Below are positions 49,979 through 58,725 of a stretch of DNA of 64,000 nucleotides, piece by piece (position 1 is the stretch's first letter; each line of letters begins with the position of its first letter). The position numbers were made by a program, and so were the translations under genes. The notes beneath the pieces are model-generated. The model worked only from the letters and a program-made list of their open reading frames with translations. It did no database searches and was not told where the DNA came from. Location: assembly GCF_014673495.1 (NCBI RefSeq), contig NZ_CP051006.1:7687001-7751000 (forward strand). Direction: 5' to 3'. Source of the DNA: Streptomyces griseofuscus. Lineage in GTDB: Bacteria > Actinomycetota > Actinomycetes > Streptomycetales > Streptomycetaceae.

Positions 49979-50962
49979 ATGGACGAACGTGTAATCGACA
50001 GATCGGGTCAGTGGGCGTCGGCGGTCGGACTCGGCACCTGGCAACTGGGCGCGGACTGGGGCGATGTGGCCGAGAAGGACGCACTGGCCGTCCTGGAGGC
50101 CGCCGCCGAGTCCGGGGTCACCTTCTTCGACACCGCCGACGTCTACGGCGACGGGCGCAGCGAGCAGACCATCGCCGCCTTCCTGAGCGGCCGCCCCGAT
50201 CTGCATGTGCTGGTGGCCACCAAGATGGGCCGCCGCGTCGACCAGCTCCCCGAGAACTACGTCCTCGACAACTTCCGCGCCTGGAACGACCGTTCGCGGC
50301 GCAATCTCGGCGTCGACCGGATCGACCTGGTGCAGCTGCACTGCCCGCCCACCCCCGTCTACTCCACCGACGCGGTCTACGACGCGCTGGACACCCTGGT
50401 CGAGGAGGAGCGCATCGCCGCGTACGGCGTGAGCGTGGAGACCTGCGCGGAGGCGCTGGCCGCGATCGCCCGGCCGCACGTGGCCAGTGTGCAGATCATC
50501 CTCAACCCGTTCCGGATGAAGCCGCTGCGCGAGGTGCTGCCCGCCGCCCGCGCGGCCGGTGTCGGCATCATCGCCCGGGTGCCGCTCGCCTCCGGGCTGC
50601 TGTCCGGCAAGTACACCAAGGACACCGTCTTCGCCGCGAACGACCACCGCACCTTCAACCGGCACGGCGAGGCGTTCGACCAGGGCGAGACCTTCTCCGG
50701 CGTCGACTACGAGACCGGTGTGGAGGCCGCCGCCGAGTTCGCGGCGCTCGCCCCCGAGGGCTACACCCCGGCCCAGCTGGCGCTGCGCTGGATCATCGAG
50801 CAGGAGGGCGTCACCACGGTCATCCCCGGCGCCCGCAACCCCGAGCAGGCCCGCGCCAACGCGACCGCCGCGAAGCTGCCGCCGCTGCCGCCCCAGACGC
50901 TCACCGCGATCCGGGACCTGTACGAGCGGCGGATCGCGGAGCAGGTCGAGCACCGCTGGTAG
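49979..50962 (+). CDS. aldo/keto reductase
   Basis: 327 residues. VGLGTWQLGADWG near 18, FDTADVYGDGRSE near 50 (Asp and Tyr), TKMGRR near 80 (Lys) and VQLHCPPTP near 119 (His) are the AKR tetrad; TTVIPGARNPEQARAN near 280 binds NADP. It probably reduces a sugar-derived or xenobiotic carbonyl. There is no good ribosome site, and CAGACT lies 12-7 bases upstream of ATG, so a leaderless transcript is possible. Confidence 0.9.
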   Translation: MDERVIDRSGQWASAVGLGTWQLGADWGDVAEKDALAVLEAAAESGVTFFDTADVYGDGRSEQTIAAFLSGRPDLHVLVATKMGRRVDQLPENYVLDNFRAWNDRSRRNLGVDRIDLVQLHCPPTPVYSTDAVYDALDTLVEEERIAAYGVSVETCAEALAAIARPHVASVQIILNPFRMKPLREVLPAARAAGVGIIARVPLASGLLSGKYTKDTVFAANDHRTFNRHGEAFDQGETFSGVDYETGVEAAAEFAALAPEGYTPAQLALRWIIEQEGVTTVIPGARNPEQARANATAAKLPPLPPQTLTAIRDLYERRIAEQVEHRW

Positions 50963-51014
50963 CCGCGCGGGCGCACACCGTTTGAAGGCGCGGCCGGGCG
51001 GTTACCCGGATCGC

Positions 51015-51512
51015 ATGACCGAGGACGACCGCCGCCGGGGGCGCCATGAGACCGAGGAGGAGCGGGCCGACCGGATGTGGGGTGAACTCATCCAGGAGGT
51101 CCGCGTCGCCCAGACGGGCGTGCAGATCCTGTTCGGCTTCCTGCTGACCGTCGTCTTCTACCCGAAGTACGGCCAACTGCCCAACACCGACCAGCACATC
51201 TACATCGTCACCGTGGTGCTCGGCGCCTGCACCACCGGCGCCCTGATCGGACCGGTCTCGCTGCACCGCCTGGTCTCCGGGCGCCGGGTCAAACCCCGGG
51301 CGGTGCGGCTCGCCGCCCGGCTGACCTTCCTCGGCCTGGTGCTGCTGCTGGCCACCATGACCTCGGCGCTGCTGCTCATCCTGCGGGTGGCCACCCGCGA
51401 CAGCTATGTCCCCTGGCTGGTCGCGGCCGTCGTCGCCTGGTACCTGGTGTGCTGGTTCGGCCTCCCGCTGTGGGCCAGGCGCCGGCACACCACCGACCCG
51501 GAAAACCGGTAA
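51015..51512 (+). CDS. DUF6328-family membrane protein
   Basis: 165 residues. A charged N-terminus (about 1-25) precedes VGEIR-like VRVAQTGVQILFGFLLTVVF near 30-50, then helices at about 63-85, 105-128 and 133-152. The VQILFGFLL segment is the hallmark of DUF6328, a small actinobacterial membrane family with no known function. The start ATG 51015 lacks a strong ribosome site. It lies between the aldo/keto reductase and a GNAT gene. Confidence 0.82.
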   Translation: MTEDDRRRGRHETEEERADRMWGELIQEVRVAQTGVQILFGFLLTVVFYPKYGQLPNTDQHIYIVTVVLGACTTGALIGPVSLHRLVSGRRVKPRAVRLAARLTFLGLVLLLATMTSALLLILRVATRDSYVPWLVAAVVAWYLVCWFGLPLWARRRHTTDPENR

Positions 51513-51533
51513 CGGCCCGGCGAGCGGGACGCG

Positions 51534-51539
51534 TAGGGT
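51534..51539 (+). promoter_or_regulatory. -10 box of leaderless GNAT transcript
   Basis: TAGGGT ends six bases before ATG 51546, leaving no room for a ribosome site; this implies a leaderless mRNA beginning at or near the A of the ATG. Confidence 0.45.
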
Positions 51540-51545
51540 CCCGCC

Positions 51546-52037
51546 ATGCCCGAGCTGCAACCGCTGCGCCCCGATCACGCCCCCGCGCTGCTCGCCTTCG
51601 AGCGGGAGAACCGGGCGTACTTCGCCCGCGCCGTTCCCGACCGGGGCGACGAGTACTTCGCCCGGTTCGCCGAGCGGCACCGGGCGCTGCTCGCCGAACA
51701 GGAGGCGGGCGGCTGCCGCTTCCATGTCGTGACCGGCCCGGAGGGGGAGATCCTCGGCCGGATCAACCTCGTGGACATGGCGGACGGCGGCGCCGACCTC
51801 GGCTATCGGATCGCCGAGCGCGCCACCGGCCGGGGCCTGGCGACCTGGGCCGTACGGGAGCTGTGCGCACGGGCCGCCGGCACGTACGGGCTGACCTTTC
51901 TGAGGGCCGCGAGCAGGGTGGAGAACCTGGCCTCGCGGGCCGTGCTGGCGCGCACCGGCTTCAGCGTGGTCGGCGAGACCCGGCTGTCCGGCCTGCCGGG
52001 CCTCACCTACCGCCGCGCGCTGACGGCCGCCCCGTGA
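51546..52037 (+). CDS. GNAT acetyltransferase, RimJ/RimL-like
   Basis: 163 residues with the RimJ/RimL order: LLAFERENRAYFARAVPDRG near 15, DLGYRIAERATGRGLATWAV near 85 with the acetyl-CoA loop, and VENLASRAVLARTGFSVVGE near 125. Such enzymes acetylate N-termini of ribosomal or other proteins, or small amines. Probably leaderless (TAGGGT upstream). It converges on an SsgA-like gene with 10 bp between stops. Confidence 0.87.
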   Translation: MPELQPLRPDHAPALLAFERENRAYFARAVPDRGDEYFARFAERHRALLAEQEAGGCRFHVVTGPEGEILGRINLVDMADGGADLGYRIAERATGRGLATWAVRELCARAAGTYGLTFLRAASRVENLASRAVLARTGFSVVGETRLSGLPGLTYRRALTAAP

Positions 52038-52047
52038 CGACAGCCGC

Positions 52048-52473
52048 TCATCCGGTGGCGAGGATGTCCGCCAACAGCTCGTCCACGGGGGCTTGTTCAC
52101 GGCCCGGCGGCACGATCTCCCGGGTCTCGCGCAGGAACATGGCCACGGCGGGCGCCCAGGCGTGCACCACCGCGCGCTGCCGGCCGCCGTCCGGGCGCGG
52201 CTCCCCGAGGAACTCCAGGCGCAGTTCGTGCCACATCCCGGTGTCGGCGGGCCGCAGCCGTACGTCGCCGACGCCGACCGGCCTGTCCAGTCCCTCGGCG
52301 AGCATCTCCCGGTCCAGGCGCCACTGGGCCAGCACATGGCCGTCATGGGCGAAGACGATCGTGACGGCGAAAGGGTCGTCGGCGTCGTAACCGAGATGGG
52401 CGAGGACCGGGAAGCGGGCGGTGCCGGGGGCGTGGAGCTGCACCACCAGGGTCTTGTGCACGAAGGTGTTCAC
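52048..52473 (-). CDS. SsgA-like sporulation/cell-division protein (SALP) 2
   Basis: 141 residues: AHLGYDADDPFAVTIVF near 28, AQWRLDREMLAEGLDRPVGVGDVRLRP near 49-75, and a C-terminal VAMFLRETREIVPPG. This matches the SsgA family controlling septum placement and spore wall. GTG 52473 has GGGAGG eight bases upstream. It is divergent in sequence from SALP 1 at 14939. It follows the F420-type oxidoreductase on the same strand after a 68-bp gap. Confidence 0.87.
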   Translation of the reverse strand: MNTFVHKTLVVQLHAPGTARFPVLAHLGYDADDPFAVTIVFAHDGHVLAQWRLDREMLAEGLDRPVGVGDVRLRPADTGMWHELRLEFLGEPRPDGGRQRAVVHAWAPAVAMFLRETREIVPPGREQAPVDELLADILATG

Positions 52474-52541
52474 GCTGGGAACCTCCCGGGACGATCGGCG
52501 TATGGGCCTCAGGTACCCCGTTCGCCCCGGTCAAGGCCCTG

Positions 52542-53513
52542 TCAGCCGAACGCCTCCCGCAGTGCGGGCAGCAGGGTCTTCGCCGACCAGTGAAGGAACT
52601 CGGTCTGGGTGTCGCCACCGATCTGCACCAGGGCGAGCTCCTCGAACCCCGCCTGCGCGTACGGTCGTACGGCCTCCACGAAGGCGTCCGGGTCGTCGCC
52701 GCACGGAAGGGAGGCGGCCACGTCGTCGGGGGTGACGAATTGGGTCGCGGACTCGAAGGAGTCGGGGTGGGGCAGCTCGGCGTTCACCTTCCAGCCGAGG
52801 CCGAACCAGCGGAACTGGGCGTGGGCGCGCTTGACGGCCGTGTCCCGGTCGGGGTCGTAGCTCACCGGCAGCTGGCCGACGCGGGGCTTGCCGCGACCGC
52901 CGTGGCGGTCGAACGCCGTGAGCAGTTCGGGCTTCGGCTCGGTCGCGATCAGCAGGTCGCCGCGCTCTCCGGCGAGCCGGCAGGACTGCTCGCCGGAGAC
53001 CGCGATGCCGATCGGCGGGGGCTGCTCCGGTATGTCCCACAGCTTGGCCGACTCCACCTGGTAGTGCCGGCCGTGGTGGGTGACGTGCTCGCCCCCGAAC
53101 AGCGCGCGGATGATCTCCACGGCCTCTTCCAGCATCTCGTGGCGCACGTCCACCGGGGGCCAACCGCCGCCCACCACATGCTCGTTCAGATTCTCACCGG
53201 CGCCGAGCCCGAGCCGGAACCGGCCCTCGGACAGCAGCTGCACGGTCGCCGCCTTCTGGGCCACGACGGCCGGGTGATAGCGCCGGATGGGACAGGTCAC
53301 GTAGGTCATCAGCGGGATGCGCGAGGTGGCCTGCGCGGCGGCGCCCAGCACGCTCCACGCGTAGGAGGAGTGCCCCTGCGCACGCAGCCACGGGAAGTAG
53401 TGGTCCGAGATCACCGAGAAGTCGAACCCCGCCTCCTCGGCGCCCACCACATGCTCCACCAGTTCCCGGGGCCCGGCCTGCTCGGTCATCATCGTGTATC
53501 CGATTCGCACCAT
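52542..53513 (-). CDS. LLM-class F420-dependent oxidoreductase
   Basis: 323 residues, a luciferase-like TIM barrel. IGYTMMTEQAGPRELVEHV at the start and ISDHYFPWLRAQGHSSYAWSVLGA near 35 are close to the TIGR03557 group related to F420-dependent glucose-6-phosphate dehydrogenase; GLGAGENLNEHVVG near 103 binds cofactor. It probably transfers hydride to or from F420 on a sugar phosphate or alcohol. ATG 53513 has no strong ribosome site, and the overlapping GTG 53510 is an alternative. Confidence 0.88.
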   Translation of the reverse strand: MVRIGYTMMTEQAGPRELVEHVVGAEEAGFDFSVISDHYFPWLRAQGHSSYAWSVLGAAAQATSRIPLMTYVTCPIRRYHPAVVAQKAATVQLLSEGRFRLGLGAGENLNEHVVGGGWPPVDVRHEMLEEAVEIIRALFGGEHVTHHGRHYQVESAKLWDIPEQPPPIGIAVSGEQSCRLAGERGDLLIATEPKPELLTAFDRHGGRGKPRVGQLPVSYDPDRDTAVKRAHAQFRWFGLGWKVNAELPHPDSFESATQFVTPDDVAASLPCGDDPDAFVEAVRPYAQAGFEELALVQIGGDTQTEFLHWSAKTLLPALREAFG

Positions 53514-53604
53514 AGGTGCCGAGTCCCCGGCTCGCGTCCATGAAAACGAAAAGGGGGCGGCCGGGCTCCGCGGGCAGGTGGGGAACGGCAGGGACCCGGG
53601 GGAC

Positions 53605-54576
53605 TCACCCCAGCCCGAAGCGCTCCGCCCAGGCCGTCACCTCGGCCAGCGTCGTGTTGCCGCCGCACACCACGAGGCCCAGATGGGCGCCGGGACCGAC
53701 GCGGGAGAGGATCTCGCGGGCGGCCGGGAGCAGACAGCCCGCGGCCGGCTCCGCCCAGAGCTTGGCGTGGATGGAGAGGTCCAGGCAGCCCTGGACGGCC
53801 TCGTGGTCGGGGACCACCAGGACGTTCTCGACCAGCTTGGCGGCGTGGTCGTAGGTCAGCCGGGACACCGCGGGCGCGCTGAGGGTGGTGACCAGGGAGG
53901 ACAGCGGGACCGGCACCGGGCCGCCCGCCGTCAGCGCGGCCGACATCGCCTCGGCGCCCGCCGTCTCCACGCCCCACACCCGCACCCCGGGCCGCCGGGC
54001 CCGCAGCGCCGCCGCGACGCCCGAGATCAGCCCGCCCCCGCCGATGCTGACGACGACGTCCGTCAGGTCCTCGGCGGCGTCCTCGGCCAGTTCGAGGCCG
54101 GCCGTGCCCTGCCCGGCGATCACGGCCGGGTCGTCGAACGGATGGACCAGCGTCAGCCCCTCGTCCGCGAGCCGCATCCCCAGCTCGAAGGCGCCGTCCA
54201 TGCCGTCGGTCAGCCGCAGCGACGCCCCGGCCTCCTCGGCGAGCGCACGCGAACGCGCGGGCGCGGTGCGGGGCATCACCACGGTCGCCTTCACATCCAG
54301 GGCCGCCGCCATCACCGCGAGCGCGATCCCGTGGTTGCCGCCGCTGACCGCGACCACGCCCGCGGCCCGCTCCGCCTCGCTCAGCGACAGCAGCTTCGCC
54401 GCCGCCCCGCGCGCCTTGAACGAGCCGGTGCGCTGGAGCAGTTCGAGCTTGACGGTGACCGGGGCGCCGAGCAGCGCGCCGAGCCCGGGGCTCGGCACGG
54501 TCGGCGTACGCACCACATGCGGGGCGATCAGCCCGGCCGCGGCTTCGATCTCAAAGATGCCGATCAAGGTGTGCAC
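53605..54576 (-). CDS. PLP-dependent threonine/serine dehydratase-like enzyme
   Basis: 323 residues of fold-type II. The PLP lysine lies in TGSFKARGAA near 52, the substrate loop is SGGNHGIALA near 78, and the phosphate-binding loop is GGGGLISGVAAAL near 178. There is no C-terminal ACT domain, so it is a catabolic-type or serine-racemase-like enzyme. GTG 54576 overlaps its ribosome site, and TTG 54567 has better spacing from GGAAGG. It starts 9 bp after the AIM24-like gene stop, so they likely form an operon. Confidence 0.88.
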   Translation of the reverse strand: MHTLIGIFEIEAAAGLIAPHVVRTPTVPSPGLGALLGAPVTVKLELLQRTGSFKARGAAAKLLSLSEAERAAGVVAVSGGNHGIALAVMAAALDVKATVVMPRTAPARSRALAEEAGASLRLTDGMDGAFELGMRLADEGLTLVHPFDDPAVIAGQGTAGLELAEDAAEDLTDVVVSIGGGGLISGVAAALRARRPGVRVWGVETAGAEAMSAALTAGGPVPVPLSSLVTTLSAPAVSRLTYDHAAKLVENVLVVPDHEAVQGCLDLSIHAKLWAEPAAGCLLPAAREILSRVGPGAHLGLVVCGGNTTLAEVTAWAERFGLG

Positions 54577-54585
54577 CCTTCCCGT

Positions 54586-55263
54586 TCAGTGCTGCTGCGG
54601 CTTGTGCTGGGTCAGCTCGCTCGGACGTACGACGACCACGCCCTCGCCCCGCAGCATCAGCTGTACGGCCTCGCCGGAGCCGCCGCGCAGCATCGACCCT
54701 ATCGACTGCGAGCGGTGCAGCGAGGTCTCCAGCGACTCGCTCCAGCCGACCACCGCGTCCGTGTCGACGTACACCGGCTGCTCCGCCGAGACCGGGATGA
54801 CCAGCGGATCGCCCTCGCAGACCAGACCGAGCCGGCCGCTGCCGCTGAACACGCTGTTGAACAGGCCGCCCGCGGTGATGCCCGAGCCCTTGACCGTCCG
54901 GATCTCGTACGACAGCGACGGGTCGAAGCACAGCACATGCCGGCCGCCCACGGTGAACCGGTCGCCGGGCTCCATCTCCACGACGAAGCAGTTGTGCGCC
55001 TCGTGCGCGAGCCAGACCTCGCCCCTCCCGCGCACCGCCATCAGGGGCAGCCCCTCCCCGGTGACCGCGCGCTTGAGCATGCCCCCGACGCCCTGCCCCT
55101 TGCGCTCGAACCGCAGCGCACCGCGGTGGGCGACCATCGCGCCCTGCCGGGCGTACATCTCGCCGTCCACCGCGTACCGCAGGCACTTGGCGTTCTCGAC
55201 GGACATCCCGGGTTCGCCGGCCGCCCGCACCATGTGCCGACTGGAAAAGAGATCACCCTTCAT
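54586..55263 (-). CDS. AIM24-family protein
   Basis: 225 residues of an all-beta fold. MLKRAVTGEGLPLMAVRGRGEVWLA near 72-95 and FSGSGRLGLVCEGDPLVI near 150 match the AIM24/TIGR00266-like family, whose bacterial members have unknown function. ATG 55263 follows AGGA; an upstream start at 55299 adds 12 residues. It is upstream of the dehydratase in the same direction, and just downstream of the serine hydrolase start region lies a short tandem repeat. Confidence 0.83.
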   Translation of the reverse strand: MKGDLFSSRHMVRAAGEPGMSVENAKCLRYAVDGEMYARQGAMVAHRGALRFERKGQGVGGMLKRAVTGEGLPLMAVRGRGEVWLAHEAHNCFVVEMEPGDRFTVGGRHVLCFDPSLSYEIRTVKGSGITAGGLFNSVFSGSGRLGLVCEGDPLVIPVSAEQPVYVDTDAVVGWSESLETSLHRSQSIGSMLRGGSGEAVQLMLRGEGVVVVRPSELTQHKPQQH

Positions 55264-55316
55264 GCGGGCATCCTGACCCCAGGGCACACCTTCTGCCAAG
55301 ATCAGGACGCCCCCGC

Positions 55317-55340
55317 TTCTAGCCTTCTAGCCTTCTAGTC
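55317..55340. repeat. three 8-bp tandem repeats at a stop codon
   Basis: TTCTAGCC, TTCTAGCC and TTCTAGTC run head-to-tail. The minus-strand TAG stop of the serine hydrolase (55337-55335) is inside the third unit; the other units supply two further TAGs. Confidence 0.75.
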
Positions 55341-56501
55341 CTTGCCCGCGGCCGGGGGCCAGCGCTTGCCCTGTTTGCCGCAGAACGCCGAATCCAGCGC
55401 CCCCGCGAGGGTGTCGAGCACCTTGCCGTTGTTGGACGTGGTGGCGACCGCCGTCATGCTCCGGCCGCCGTCCTTCGTCGCGAACGCGTAGGTGTAGTAG
55501 CCCTGCACCGTCCCCGTGTGCCCGTACACCGAGATCCCGCAGGACAGATCGCGGCGCCGCAGCCCGAGCCCGTACGCCGTGGTGGCGTTGACCCGGTTCA
55601 TCTTCTCCATCTCGGCCAGCCGCGCCGCCGACATCAGCCTGCCGCCGAGCAGCGCGCTGTAGAAGGTGTTCAGGTCCTGCGCGCTGGAGATGATCGCGCC
55701 CGCGCTCTGCGCCCATGACACCGTCTGCTCGGTGGCGTCCACCAGCGGATCGCCCGCCTTGTCGGGGGTGAGGTAGCCATGCGCGTGGGCGCCGGGGATC
55801 GCGGTGTCGGGATGGACGTAGAACGTGTCCTGGAGCTTCAGCGGCCCGAAGATCCGGTTCTGGTACTCGGTCCGCACCGAGTGCCCGGTGATCTTCTCGA
55901 TGAGCATGCCGGCGACCACGAAGTTGGTGTTCGAGTACGAGTACGCCGCGCCGGGCGCGTTGGTGCGGGGGTGCTTCAGGGACAGCGCCACCAACTCCCG
56001 GTACGTGAACACCTTGTCGCGGACCGCCTCGAACCCGGGGACGCTGTCGGCGAACATGTCGTTCGTGAAGTCGTACAGCCCGCTGCGGTGGCTGAGCACC
56101 TGGCGCACCGTGATCGCGTCGTCCGGCAGCAGCCCCGGCAGATAGCGGTTCACCGGCGCGTCCAGCTCCAGCCGGTGCTCGTCGACGAGTTGCAGCAGGA
56201 CGACCGCCGAGAAGGACTTGGTGACGCTGCCGACGCGGAACCGGTCCCCGGCGTCCATGGCCCGCCGGGTGCCGCGGTCGGCGTACCCGTACGTCGTCCG
56301 GTACATCGTGCCGTGGTCGTCGACCCGGGCCAGCGCGCCCGGCGCGCCCTGGGCCACCGCCGACCGAAGCACCGCGGTCAGACCCGCCGTGTCGGGCGCC
56401 GGAAGCCCCTCCGCCGCGGCCGACTTCACCGCCGGTACCGCGAGCAGCGACAGCGCGACCGCTCCGAGGACCGCGCCCCTGCTCACCGTGGCTGACACCA
56501 T
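55335..56501 (-). CDS. secreted serine hydrolase (beta-lactamase/DD-carboxypeptidase class C)
   Basis: 388 residues with a signal peptide (GAVLGAVALSLLAVPAVKSAAA). The serine beta-lactamase-like triad motifs are visible: SVTK near 94 (S-x-x-K), YSN within YSYSNTNF near 188, and HTG within YGHTGTVQG near 327. Substrates may be D-Ala peptides, D-amino amides or esters; most Streptomyces members are not lactamases. A Cys pair may form near 317 and 375. ATG 56501 has GGGAG at a long distance. It is divergent from the M4 protease. Confidence 0.92.
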   Translation of the reverse strand: MVSATVSRGAVLGAVALSLLAVPAVKSAAAEGLPAPDTAGLTAVLRSAVAQGAPGALARVDDHGTMYRTTYGYADRGTRRAMDAGDRFRVGSVTKSFSAVVLLQLVDEHRLELDAPVNRYLPGLLPDDAITVRQVLSHRSGLYDFTNDMFADSVPGFEAVRDKVFTYRELVALSLKHPRTNAPGAAYSYSNTNFVVAGMLIEKITGHSVRTEYQNRIFGPLKLQDTFYVHPDTAIPGAHAHGYLTPDKAGDPLVDATEQTVSWAQSAGAIISSAQDLNTFYSALLGGRLMSAARLAEMEKMNRVNATTAYGLGLRRRDLSCGISVYGHTGTVQGYYTYAFATKDGGRSMTAVATTSNNGKVLDTLAGALDSAFCGKQGKRWPPAAGKD

Positions 56502-56810
56502 CGGGCATCCACTCCCATCCGTACGACTGCCGATGCGACATCGGTCACATTCCGGCCTGGGAACCTAGGGGATCGAGGCCACGTCTCCACAGCCGACACA
56601 CAGTTGGTCATTCCTCGATCACTCTCTGGCGCCGCTTTGCAAAGGATTGCCCTAGAAGATCGCGAAATGGATCATTCCTGGTTTACGTGCACATGACTGA
56701 TCCGTAAGGGTGAGCCCTCGGGGGCCCGACCAGCCCCCTGGCGCCGAAGGGCGCCATGTCACAGGGCGGTTGACGATCCGCCGCCCTTCACAGAAGGAAC
56801 CCTGATCAGA
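56502..56810. other. 309-bp divergent region between two secreted-enzyme genes
   Basis: Separates the serine hydrolase and M4 protease. It has two similar AT-richer stretches, GGTCATTCCTCGATC and GGATCATTCCTGG, which may be related binding sites. No gene is seen. Confidence 0.35.
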
Positions 56811-58595
56811 TTGCGTAAACCGCACATACGCTCAGTCGCGGTCGCGGTCGCGGTGGCGACCGCCGCAACGGGCCTGGCCGGCACGGCCTTCGCGAGCCCC
56901 ACGACGGGGGAGGCGCGCTCCGTCGCGTCCGTCACCGACTCCGCCGCCGTGGTGACCGCGGCTCGCACCGCGGCCTTCGCGCACGCGTCCGCGACCGGCG
57001 TCTCCACGGGCGACGAACTCCGGGCCCAGGACGTCATGCTGGACCCCGAGGGCGCCCGGCACGTCCGCTTCGAGCGCACCCACAACGGCATGCCGGTGCT
57101 CGGCGGCGACCTCGTGGTCCACCTCGACCACAAGCTCGCCTACACGGGCGTGACCCGCGCGGCCGGCCAGACCGTCAAGCCGGCCGCCGCCACCAAGGCC
57201 AAGCTGACCGCCGGTCAGGCCGCAGCCAAGGCCGCCCGGGCGGCCAAGGGCGAGGCCGGCACCGCCCAGCTCGTCGTGGACGCCCGCGACGGCGCCTCCG
57301 CGCTCGCCTACCAGGTGACCGTGACCGACCAGGACGGCACCAACACCGTCGTGGTCGACGCCGTCACCGGCAAGGTGCGCAGCAACACGCCCGACAGCGA
57401 CCAGTTCCTGTCGCCGAAGCTCGTCAAGACCCTTCAGAAGAGCGGCGTGACGGCCTCCCCGTCCACGGGCGACGCGCATGCCGCCGCCCTGGGCCGCGCC
57501 GACGCCCCCACCGGTGTCAAGACGGCCTTCCCGTCCGCCGCGAACGGCACGGGCAAGACCCTCTACGTCGGCAGCGTCGGTCTCACCACCACGCAGACCT
57601 CGCGCGGCCACTACCAGCTCGCCGACCCGAGCCGGTACGGCACCGAGGTGCGCGACGCCAAGGGCAAGAGCACGGAGAGCTTCAACGCCGGTACGAAGTT
57701 CACCGGCACCAGCAACGTCTGGGGCAACGGCGCGACCTCCAACCGCGCCAGCGCCGCCGCGGACGCCCAGTACGGCATCACCAAGACGCTGGACTTCTAC
57801 AAGAAGACGTTCGGCCGCAAGGGGATCGCCGACAACAGCAAGGCCGCCCACGGCCTGGTGCACTGGGGCAACAAGGTCGCCAACGCCTTCTGGGACCCGA
57901 CCTGCAACTGCATGCTGTACGGCGACGGTGACGGCCAGACCTTCAAGAAGCCGCTGGTCGTCCTCGACGTCACCGGTCACGAGCTGACCCACGGCGTGGT
58001 GGACTCGACCGCCAAGCTGGAGCCGACCTACGTCGACGAGGACGGCAACCAGTACGGCGAGCCGGGCGCGCTCAACGAGTCGCTGGCGGACATCTTCGGC
58101 TCCAACGTCGAGTTCTACGCCAACAACAAGCAGGACACGCCCGACTACCTGATCGGCGAGAAGCTGGGCCTTGCGCAGAAGTTCCTGCGCCGCCTGGACC
58201 ACCCCTCGCTGGACAAGCTCGAGGGCACGATCGACTACTGGACGCCGGACACCTACTACACCGAGGTGCACGCCGGTTCCGGTGTCTCGTCGCACGCCTA
58301 CTACCTCCTCGCGGAGGGCAGCGGCAAGAAGACGATCAACGGCGTGGCGTACAACTCGCCGACGTACAACAAGTCCACGGTGAAGGGCATCAGCCGTACC
58401 AAGGCCACCGCCATCTTCTACCGTGCGCTGACCCGCTACATGGTGTCCACGACCGACTTCCACGGCGCGCGCCTCGCGACGCTCCAGGCGGCCAAGGACC
58501 TGTACGGCGCGAACAGCACCGAGTACAAGACGGTGAACCAGGCGTGGGCGGCGGTCAATGTGACCGCCGCGAACACGCCGGCCGCCAAGCACTGA
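56811..58595 (+). CDS. secreted M4-family metalloprotease (thermolysin-like)
   Basis: 594 residues from TTG 56811, with GAAGGAA upstream at long spacing; no better start exists. A signal peptide (VAVAVAVATAATGLAGTAFA) is followed by the FTP/PepSY propeptide (about 40-200) and the catalytic domain. Zinc residues are in VTGHELTHGVV near 388 (HELTH) and the third ligand Glu in LNESLADIFG near 421; the His of GVSSHAYYLL near 487 stabilises the transition state. It degrades extracellular proteins. A 12-bp hairpin terminator follows. Confidence 0.94.
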   Translation: MRKPHIRSVAVAVAVATAATGLAGTAFASPTTGEARSVASVTDSAAVVTAARTAAFAHASATGVSTGDELRAQDVMLDPEGARHVRFERTHNGMPVLGGDLVVHLDHKLAYTGVTRAAGQTVKPAAATKAKLTAGQAAAKAARAAKGEAGTAQLVVDARDGASALAYQVTVTDQDGTNTVVVDAVTGKVRSNTPDSDQFLSPKLVKTLQKSGVTASPSTGDAHAAALGRADAPTGVKTAFPSAANGTGKTLYVGSVGLTTTQTSRGHYQLADPSRYGTEVRDAKGKSTESFNAGTKFTGTSNVWGNGATSNRASAAADAQYGITKTLDFYKKTFGRKGIADNSKAAHGLVHWGNKVANAFWDPTCNCMLYGDGDGQTFKKPLVVLDVTGHELTHGVVDSTAKLEPTYVDEDGNQYGEPGALNESLADIFGSNVEFYANNKQDTPDYLIGEKLGLAQKFLRRLDHPSLDKLEGTIDYWTPDTYYTEVHAGSGVSSHAYYLLAEGSGKKTINGVAYNSPTYNKSTVKGISRTKATAIFYRALTRYMVSTTDFHGARLATLQAAKDLYGANSTEYKTVNQAWAAVNVTAANTPAAKH

Positions 58596-58611
58596 CGGCT
58601 TCGCGTACGAC

Positions 58612-58640
58612 CGGATGCCCCGCCTCGCGCGGGGCATCCG
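58612..58640 (+). terminator. terminator of the M4 protease gene
   Basis: Perfect 12-bp stem CGGATGCCCCGC (58612-58623) / GCGGGGCATCCG (58629-58640) with loop CTCGC, 17 bp after the stop. Confidence 0.8.
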
Positions 58641-58725
58641 CATGTCCGGGCCGGTGCGGGGCAACCGGACCTCCCGACACCGCCGGAGTCACGGACGGTG
58701 GCGAGCCGACGAGGGAGGGGAATCG

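Noticed and set aside
53530..53560. T-rich tract (minus strand) as Rho-independent terminator of the dehydratase gene
   Set aside because: No stable hairpin could be found immediately before it, so it was not listed.
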